Position numbers and translations under genes: made by a program. Below the pieces are notes generated by a model. That model was not told the origin of the DNA, searched no databases, and saw only the letters and a list, made by a program, of their open reading frames with translations. Positions 59,201 through 64,000 of a DNA stretch of 64,000 bases are shown piece after piece. Every line of letters begins with the position of its first letter. Position 1 is the stretch's first letter. The DNA lies in NCBI RefSeq assembly GCF_013408335.1, contig NZ_JACBZR010000001.1, positions 310,001 through 374,000 of the forward strand, written 5' to 3'. This DNA comes from Nocardioides panzhihuensis (GTDB lineage: Bacteria; Actinomycetota; Actinomycetes; Propionibacteriales; Nocardioidaceae).

Positions 59201-61039
59201 CAGGGCACCTTCACCGACGAGTCGACGACCGGCTGGCAGACGCTGAGCTTCGCCGAACCGGTGAAGGTCCAGGCGAACACCGACTACATCGCCTCCTATC
59301 GCACCAACGGCTACTACTCGGCCACACCGAACGCGTTCGCCTCCACCGACCTGTCGAAGCCGCCGCTGCGGGTGACCTCGACGGCAGGTGCGTACGCCTA
59401 TGGCACGGGCTTCCCGGCAGCGACCTCGCCCTCGAGCTACATGGTCGACGTCGTCTTCGAGAAGGGCGCGCCGACGCTGACGATGACCTCGCGCAGCCCT
59501 GTCCCCGGGGCTGTCGAGGTGCCGCGCTCGACCAATGTGGTGGCGTCGTTCTCCTCGGAGCTGAGCTCCGGCTACTCGGTCTCGGCCACCTCGGGCGGCC
59601 AGCCGATCGCCGGGACGACGACGCTCGGCAACTCCGGGACGACGCTGACCTTCGACCCGACATCTTTGCTGCCCGCGGGCGCGGACGTGACGGTCACGAT
59701 CAGCGGGATCACCTCCACCGAGGGGGTCAGTATGCCCACACAGACCTGGACGTTCCGGTCCAGAGCCGCGGAGACGGTGAACAGCCAGACGCTCTTCGGT
59801 GACGTGGTGCCCGCGGTCGAGGCCCAGGACGACAGCTCACCGATCGAGGTCGGGACGGTGTTCAGTCCCACCCGCGACGGGCGGGTGACCGCGATCCGGT
59901 TCTACAAGGGCGCCGGCAACGGCGGCACTCACGTCGGGTCGTTGTGGAGCTCCGGCGGCGAGCGGCTCGCCCAGGTGACCTTCACCGGTGAGACCGCCTC
60001 CGGCTGGCAGCAGGCCACGCTGTCCAGCCCCGTCGAGGTGCAGGCCGGGGTGTCGTACGTCGTCTCCTATCTGGCTCCGCAGGGGCACTACGCGACCACG
60101 CCGCAGTTCTTCACGACCGCCCACTCCTCCGGGGACCTGACCGCCCCGGCGGGCAACAACGGCCGCTACCTCTACGGGGCCGCGGGCGGCTTCCCGCAGT
60201 ACACGTTCGGGTCGACGAACTACTTCGCCGACGTCGTCTTCGAACGGGCGGGCGCGACCATCTCGGTCACCGACCGCGATCCCGGTCCGGGCTCGACCGA
60301 CGTGCCGACCTCGGCCAACCCGTCGATCACGTTCTCGACCGGGATCGCGAGCGGCTGGAACATGTCGGTCACGGCCAACGGGGCATCGGTGGCCGGTTCG
60401 GCGGCACTCAGCGCTGACGGACGTACGCTGCGCTTCACCCCGTCGGCCGCGCTGCGAGCCGGGGCGACGGTGGCGGTGACGGTCTCCGGGGTGGTCTCGA
60501 CCGACGGGGCGGGTCTGCCGACGCAGACGTGGTCATTCGCCACGGTCCCGGCCGCCGTGACCGAGGTTTCGCTGTTCACCGGGGTGACTCCGCAGAACGC
60601 GTCGACGCTCGACATCATGCCGATCGAGGTCGGCACCGCCTTCTCGACGTCGGCGGCCGGCTCGGTGACGGCGATCCGGTTCTTCAAGGGCACCGGCAAC
60701 ACCGGGACCCATGTCGGCTCGCTGTGGAACGCGGCCGGCACCCGGATCGCCCAGGTGACCTTCACCAACGAGACCGCGACCGGGTGGCAGACGGCGATCT
60801 TGCCGACGCCGGTCGCGCTCACGCCGGGGGCGACGTACGTGGTGTCCTACTACGCACCCAACGGGCGCTACGCCTCGACGCCGAATGCCCTCAGCCAGTC
60901 GCGGACGGTCGGCCCGTTGACGGCGCCGGGCGGAGCCAACGGCCGGTATCGGTACGGGAGCGGAGGGGGACTCCCGAACCGATCCTGGAACTCCACGAAC
61001 TACTTCGTGGACGTGCGGTTCCGCCCGGCGGCCGGGTGA
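56264..61039 (+). CDS. Secreted 1591-residue protein: N,N-dimethylformamidase-like domain plus four DUF4082 repeats
   Basis: ATG start, signal peptide to about residue 33 (ASSASADPC). Residues 50-540 resemble the large subunit of N,N-dimethylformamidase (GYYGGDGAR, FFFANEYPLVRFLERNGYDVSY, SVGHDEYWSG). An Ig-like domain follows (540-640). Four DUF4082 domains then lie near 665-805, 935-1070, 1190-1330 and 1450-1591, separated by Big_5-type Ig domains. DUF4082 is thought to bind carbohydrate or surfaces. Located at the end of a glycan operon, it is probably a secreted glycan-binding or glycan-modifying protein. No sorting signal at the C-terminus. Confidence 0.85.
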   Translation: MTVKLRTGLAALLGVVLVAPIMTIVTASSASADPCGPTGNKISCENSKPGAPSSEWGITGAGDDSIQGFATDISVDVGNRIDFKIDTDASAYQITIYRMGYYGGDGARRITAVTPSASLPQNQPNCYRETSTEITDCGNWAVSASWNVPATAVSGVYVAKLDRADTQESSHITFIVRDDASSSDVVFQTSDTTWQAYNSYGGSSFYTGGGNGRAYKLSYNRPFATRSGGTSHDFFFANEYPLVRFLERNGYDVSYIAGIDTDRRGDLLTNHETFLSVGHDEYWSGRQRANVEAARDAGVNLQFLSGNEVYWRTRYEASKDGSNTPYRTLVTYKESWAQQKLDPAPESTGTWRDPRYAPKSQGGGKPENELTGTVFMSNLTDLPVTVKKSHGGLRMWRNTGLASMTAGQTELAPHTVGYESDEDQDNGFRPPGLIRMSETTGFIDNQYMTDFGRTTGDGTTTHAITLYRAASGALVFGAGSVQWTWGLDSEHDNPYHDETADRRMQQAQVNLLADMDARPTTLMTGLVAATKSTDTVGPTVAISTPAAGSTQPNGTKVTLTGTATDTGGGVVAGVEYSVDDGTSWHPAPGAYGTGTTAWSVTYVQPGVGSTPVRVRAVDDSANIGTAAVRSFNVTCPCSILGQMEVPTTWNAVTSPATPSASDGSAAELGLRFTPQADGYVAGVRFYKGAGNTGTHVGSLWSSSGERLAQVTFSNESAGGWQSATFSQPVAVAAGARYVVSYTAPVGRYAVAPWAFAAKGFEAYPFEVEGGYGAAPAGVYAGAGQFPASSYQNPNYFVDVLFTTTDDSPLTATNQWPLAGSSSVPRSTTVSARFTKPVVASSVGLRLTDSLGNAVAGSTAYDSTTRTVTFTPSANLAGFVSYTATLSGQDSGGTAVSAGKTWSFRTAKPPAAAGVCPCSLFDEDTTPTVLQDPENAQLTLGVRFRADVTGTVTGVRFYKGVNNAGPHTGTLWSANGAVLAQGTFTDESTTGWQTLSFAEPVKVQANTDYIASYRTNGYYSATPNAFASTDLSKPPLRVTSTAGAYAYGTGFPAATSPSSYMVDVVFEKGAPTLTMTSRSPVPGAVEVPRSTNVVASFSSELSSGYSVSATSGGQPIAGTTTLGNSGTTLTFDPTSLLPAGADVTVTISGITSTEGVSMPTQTWTFRSRAAETVNSQTLFGDVVPAVEAQDDSSPIEVGTVFSPTRDGRVTAIRFYKGAGNGGTHVGSLWSSGGERLAQVTFTGETASGWQQATLSSPVEVQAGVSYVVSYLAPQGHYATTPQFFTTAHSSGDLTAPAGNNGRYLYGAAGGFPQYTFGSTNYFADVVFERAGATISVTDRDPGPGSTDVPTSANPSITFSTGIASGWNMSVTANGASVAGSAALSADGRTLRFTPSAALRAGATVAVTVSGVVSTDGAGLPTQTWSFATVPAAVTEVSLFTGVTPQNASTLDIMPIEVGTAFSTSAAGSVTAIRFFKGTGNTGTHVGSLWNAAGTRIAQVTFTNETATGWQTAILPTPVALTPGATYVVSYYAPNGRYASTPNALSQSRTVGPLTAPGGANGRYRYGSGGGLPNRSWNSTNYFVDVRFRPAAG

Positions 61040-61833
61040 GTCGGCGCCGATGACCTGCCGACGTCCAGGAGCTTGACGTCGGCAGGACCGTCAGCGCCGG
61101 CTGCGCCGTCCGCGTCGGGAGCGCAGCAGGCATCGGCACAGGTGGACTCGTCGCAGCCGCAGCCAGCAGGGGTGGCGTCGTCGTCGGTGACGGCGACCGG
61201 GCCGCACGAGCAGGACTCGCCCCGCCAGGCATCCCAGCCCTCCTTGAGCGCGACGGCGGCGATCACCAGACCGGCGACGGGATCCGCCCACGACCAGCCG
61301 AGCGTGGCGTTGAGGACCAGCCCGACGAGCAGGACCGCCGAGAGGTAGGTGCACAGCAGGGTCTGCGTCGAGTCGGCGACCACGGCGTTCGAGCCGAGCG
61401 ACCGGCCGGTCCTCCGCTGAGCCCAGGACAGGAACGGCATGATGATCAGCGAGGCGGTCGCCAAGCCGATGCCGACCGTCGAGGTCTCCGGGTCGTGGCC
61501 GGTGACGAGGGCGCGCGCCGACTCGAAGGCGACGTACGCCGCCAGGGCGAAGAAGGAGACCGCCATCAGTCGCAGCGCCTGCCGCTCGCGCGATTCCGGG
61601 AGCCGGTGACGGAACTGCCACAGGATGATGAGCCCGCTGGAGACCTCGACGACGGAGTCGAGCCCGAACCCGACCAGCGCGACGGAGCCCGCCACGAGAC
61701 CGGCGGCGATGGCGATGACCGCCTCGACGCCGTTGTAGGCGACCGATGCCGCCGCGAGCAGCTGGGCACGCCGTCCGAGCCGCTTGCGGTCGGCCGCGGT
61801 CAGGTCGGTGGGGGCGTGGACGTGGGCGGCCAT
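61000..61833 (-). CDS. Cation diffusion facilitator-type metal exporter with Cys-rich tail
   Basis: 277 residues from ATG 61833. A histidine-bearing N-terminus (AAHVHAP), six membrane helices with GFGLDSVVEVSSG and ADSTQTLLCTYLSA (metal-site Asp), and a C-terminal tail with seven cysteines in CSC, CGC, C and CC groups. Exports a divalent metal such as zinc or cadmium. Coupled to an ArsR gene by a 1-bp overlap (TGATG), which senses the same metal. Its 3' end overlaps the DUF4082 gene by 40 bp, tail to tail. Confidence 0.86.
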   Translation of the reverse strand: MAAHVHAPTDLTAADRKRLGRRAQLLAAASVAYNGVEAVIAIAAGLVAGSVALVGFGLDSVVEVSSGLIILWQFRHRLPESRERQALRLMAVSFFALAAYVAFESARALVTGHDPETSTVGIGLATASLIIMPFLSWAQRRTGRSLGSNAVVADSTQTLLCTYLSAVLLVGLVLNATLGWSWADPVAGLVIAAVALKEGWDAWRGESCSCGPVAVTDDDATPAGCGCDESTCADACCAPDADGAAGADGPADVKLLDVGRSSAPTHPAAGRNRTSTK

Positions 61834-62228
61834 CACGCCTCCTCGTGGGTCTCGGCGTGGATGGCGGCGATGCCGTGGCTGGGGCACAGCGTCACCGCAT
61901 CCCCGGTGAGGGCCAGGACCCGCTCCGCGGCGGCCAGCAGGTCCAGGACGGCCTCGCTGTGGGCCAGCGCGAACATGGAGGCCCGCCCGACGGGGCGTGA
62001 GGTCACCAGTCCGCAGTCCCTCAGGCAGGCGAGATGCTTCGAGACCGTGCTCTGCGCCAGGCCGAGGTGAGCGGTCAGGTCGACCACGCGGTGCTCGCCG
62101 AGGGCGAGGTGTCGCAGGATCGCCAGGCGGGAGGGATCGGAGAACCCGTGGAACAGGCAGGCAGCGGCGCTCAGCGCGGCTGCCTCGTCCGTCGGATCGG
62201 GAGTGCCCTCCGTGGCTGTCATCGTCAT
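61833..62228 (-). CDS. ArsR/SmtB family metal-sensing repressor
   Basis: 131 residues, ATG start. Winged helix: LFHGFSDPSRLAILRHLALGEHRVVDLTAHLGLAQSTVSKHLACLRDCGLV, with Cys24 before the helix, cysteines in LACLRDC and a C-terminal CPSHGIAAIHAETH segment, giving several candidate metal ligands as in CmtR-type sensors. It presumably represses itself and the coupled exporter. A short CCGA-ATA-TCGG dyad (62244-62254) lies 15 bp before its start. Confidence 0.87.
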   Translation of the reverse strand: MTMTATEGTPDPTDEAAALSAAACLFHGFSDPSRLAILRHLALGEHRVVDLTAHLGLAQSTVSKHLACLRDCGLVTSRPVGRASMFALAHSEAVLDLLAAAERVLALTGDAVTLCPSHGIAAIHAETHEEA

Positions 62229-62413
62229 ACGGCGATGATAACTCCGAATATCGGTCTTTACGCAAGTCGTCGATGGTGTGCATCCGTCTTCGATCGCGCC
62301 GTCCGGTCTCCCGAATAGAGGGGATAACCCCGTTGAACGGCCGGGTGGGATCGGCGGATCGCGTGTGATCTACCTCGAAGGCATCGATCGCCTATGTGGG
62401 GAGAAGCACTGTC

Positions 62414-63493
62414 ATGACCGCACAGACGCCGCTGGGAGTGGCGGTGGTCGGGGCCGGCTACTGGGGGCCCAACCTGATCCGGAACTTTCGCAACGCACCG
62501 GAATGGACGCTGGTCGCAGTGGTCGACCTGGATCTCGCCCGGGCCCGAGAGGTGATCGGCGGCAGCACCGAGGTGCTGGCCACGACCGACCTCGACGAGG
62601 TCCTCGCGCGCGAGGACGTGGACGCGGTCGCGATCGCGACCCCGGCGCGGACGCACCGAGGGTTGGTGGAGCGGGCGCTGCGGGCCGGGAAGCACGTGCT
62701 CGTCGAGAAGCCGCTGGCCGACGACGTCGAGTCGGGGAGGAGCATGGTCGAGGCCGCGCGGGCCAACGATCTCGTGCTGATGGCCGACCACACCTACTGC
62801 TACACGCCGGTCGTGCAGAAGATCCGTGAGCTGGTCGAGGACGGGTCGCTCGGCGAGATCCTGTTCATCGACTCGGTGCGGATCAACCTCGGGCTGGTGC
62901 AGCCCGATGTCGATGTCTTCTGGGATCTGGCGCCGCACGACCTCTCGATCCTCGACTTCATCCTGCCCGGCGGGCTGCGCCCCACGGGGGTGGCCGCGCA
63001 CGGCGCCGACCCGCTCAGGGCGGGCAAGGCCTGCGTCGGCTATCTGAGCCTGCCGCTGGAAGGCGGGGCGATGGCCCACGTCCACGTCAACTGGCTCAGC
63101 CCCACCAAGATCAGGCAGATGGTGATCGGCGGCAGCCGGCGCACGTTGGTCTGGGACGACCTCAACCCGCAGCAGCGGCTCAGCGTCTTCGACCGTGGCG
63201 TCGACCTGGTCCAGCAGAGCGTGGACCAGATCGAGCGAGCCGACCGCGCCGCGGCGACGATCTCCTACCGGCTGGGCGACACCTGGGCGCCGGCGCTGCC
63301 CGAGTACGAGGCCCTGTCCCGGATGGTCGGCGAGTTCGCCGGAGCGATCCGGGAAGGCCGTACGCCGCGCACCGACGGGGCCTCCGCGCTCCGTGTCCTC
63401 TCCGTCCTGGAGGCGGCGCAGACCAGCCTCCGAGCCCGCGGCGCCCTCGTCGAGGTGGCCGCCGAGACCCCGACCCTGGAGCTGATCCGATGA
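62414..63493 (+). CDS. Gfo/Idh/MocA family sugar dehydrogenase
   Basis: 359 residues from ATG 62414. N-terminal Rossmann fold VAVVGAGYWGPNLIRNF, the EKPL motif in HVLVEKPLADD, and a C-terminal alpha/beta domain with DLAPHDLSILDFIL. It resembles WlbA/WbpB-type oxidases that make 3-keto nucleotide sugars before transamination. It would pair with the acetyltransferase at 39.7 kb in making a 3-acetamido sugar. Overlaps the next gene by 4 bp. Preceded by 185 bp shared with the divergent ArsR gene. Confidence 0.87.
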   Translation: MTAQTPLGVAVVGAGYWGPNLIRNFRNAPEWTLVAVVDLDLARAREVIGGSTEVLATTDLDEVLAREDVDAVAIATPARTHRGLVERALRAGKHVLVEKPLADDVESGRSMVEAARANDLVLMADHTYCYTPVVQKIRELVEDGSLGEILFIDSVRINLGLVQPDVDVFWDLAPHDLSILDFILPGGLRPTGVAAHGADPLRAGKACVGYLSLPLEGGAMAHVHVNWLSPTKIRQMVIGGSRRTLVWDDLNPQQRLSVFDRGVDLVQQSVDQIERADRAAATISYRLGDTWAPALPEYEALSRMVGEFAGAIREGRTPRTDGASALRVLSVLEAAQTSLRARGALVEVAAETPTLELIR

Positions 63494-64000
63494 CGTCCTC
63501 CCCCGACAACAAGCTCAGCGGTGCGAACGTCCTGGTGACCGGAGGCGCGGGCACGATCGCCTCCACCATCGTGGACCAGCTCCTCGACGAGGGGGTCGCG
63601 CACATCGACGTGCTCGACAGCCTGATCCGAGGTCGCAAGGCCAACCTCGACGACGCCCTCGCCTCCGGCCGGGTCACCCTGGTCGAGGGCGACATCCGCG
63701 ACCGCGACCTGGTCGGCGACCTGACCGCAGGCAAGGACCTGGTCTTCCACCAGGCCGCCATCCGCATCACCCTGTGCGCCGAGGAGCCGCGGCTGGCCAA
63801 CGAGGTGCTGGTCGACGGCACCTTCAACGTCGTCGAGGCCGCCGTCGACGCGGGTGTCTCGAAGCTGATCTACGCCTCCTCGGCCTCCGTCTTCGGGCTC
63901 GCCGAGGAGTTCCCGACGCCCGAGGGACACCACCACAACAACAACGACACCCTCTACGGGGCCGCGAAGTCCTACAACGAGGGGCTGGTGCGATCCTTCC
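63490..64000 (+). CDS. NAD-dependent epimerase/dehydratase (3' truncated by window)
   Basis: ATG 63490 overlaps the preceding stop (ATGA); 170 codons are visible with no stop before the window ends. Extended short-chain dehydrogenase: VLVTGGAGTIASTIVDQLL for NAD, FHQAAIRI, YASSASVFG, and the catalytic Tyr-Lys in YGAAKSYNEG. A nucleotide-sugar 4-epimerase or dehydratase in the glycan operon. It keeps an unusual HHHNNN segment near residue 145. Confidence 0.88.
   Translation, partial: MTSSPDNKLSGANVLVTGGAGTIASTIVDQLLDEGVAHIDVLDSLIRGRKANLDDALASGRVTLVEGDIRDRDLVGDLTAGKDLVFHQAAIRITLCAEEPRLANEVLVDGTFNVVEAAVDAGVSKLIYASSASVFGLAEEFPTPEGHHHNNNDTLYGAAKSYNEGLVRSF

Overview
The window is high-GC DNA with dense coding, frequent GTG and TTG starts, and many 1- or 4-base stop/start overlaps. 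It carries an acyl-CoA carboxylase beta/epsilon pair, a SigE-type sigma factor, a DUF222-HNH gene and a site matching the KstR consensus. Together these point to an actinobacterium of the Nocardioides type. That placement is inferred from gene content; no rRNA or tRNA gene was seen to confirm it.

Layout. 1-702 is the end of a galactofuranose-type sugar permease. 703-1336 is a repeat-rich stretch between convergent genes. 1337-6304 holds a DUF885 peptidase-like gene, a sigma factor with a coupled membrane protein, and a GT87-type membrane glycosyltransferase. 6348-15469 is housekeeping: acyl-CoA carboxylase epsilon and beta, biotin ligase, a class III adenylate cyclase, a winged-helix regulator, and purK and purE separated by an opposing SNF2 helicase. 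15473-25649 holds DUF2000/Lrp, a coupled CitMHS-AtuA-AtuA-like-CocE catabolic operon with a divergent LysR gene, a CoA-binding protein, an acyl-CoA dehydrogenase, a GNAT, ArfB and a RelA/SpoT-type synthetase. 25882-31494 has a hypX-like gene, then a probable lipid-catabolic operon (phosphotransferase broken by a frameshift, a lipocalin-like protein, an aldehyde dehydrogenase) behind a KstR-like box. 31601-35563 is a sulfonate-type ABC transporter with an NtaA/DszA-type flavin monooxygenase. 35518-36923 is a MerR/metallo-beta-lactamase-fold pair.

From about 36.9 kb to the end the window is a surface-glycan region: an LCP protein, a kinase/regulator pair, a hexapeptide acetyltransferase, an ANL ligase, an SGNH protein, asparagine synthase, an NAD synthase-like protein, an acyl carrier protein, a serine acetyltransferase-like protein, a GT2, a large secreted DUF4082 protein, a Gfo/Idh dehydrogenase and a sugar epimerase. 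It is interrupted at 46.4-50.0 kb by a repeat-bracketed DUF222-HNH gene, beside which a fresh IS481-type element has landed with a 15-bp target duplication. A CDF metal exporter with its ArsR repressor also sits within it.

The most unusual content is small. Two near-identical 84-87-bp modules encode 27-28-residue leader peptides whose ends overlap neighbouring start and stop codons, as in mycobacterial MIRUs. Two arrays of a 21-bp unit, exactly in register and switching orientation, lie between convergent gene pairs. A roughly 170-bp repeat family brackets the HNH gene in inverted orientation and brackets an apparently emptied copy near the left end. Repeat-derived DNA has also entered coding sequence, giving a heptapeptide tail on the acetyltransferase-like protein.
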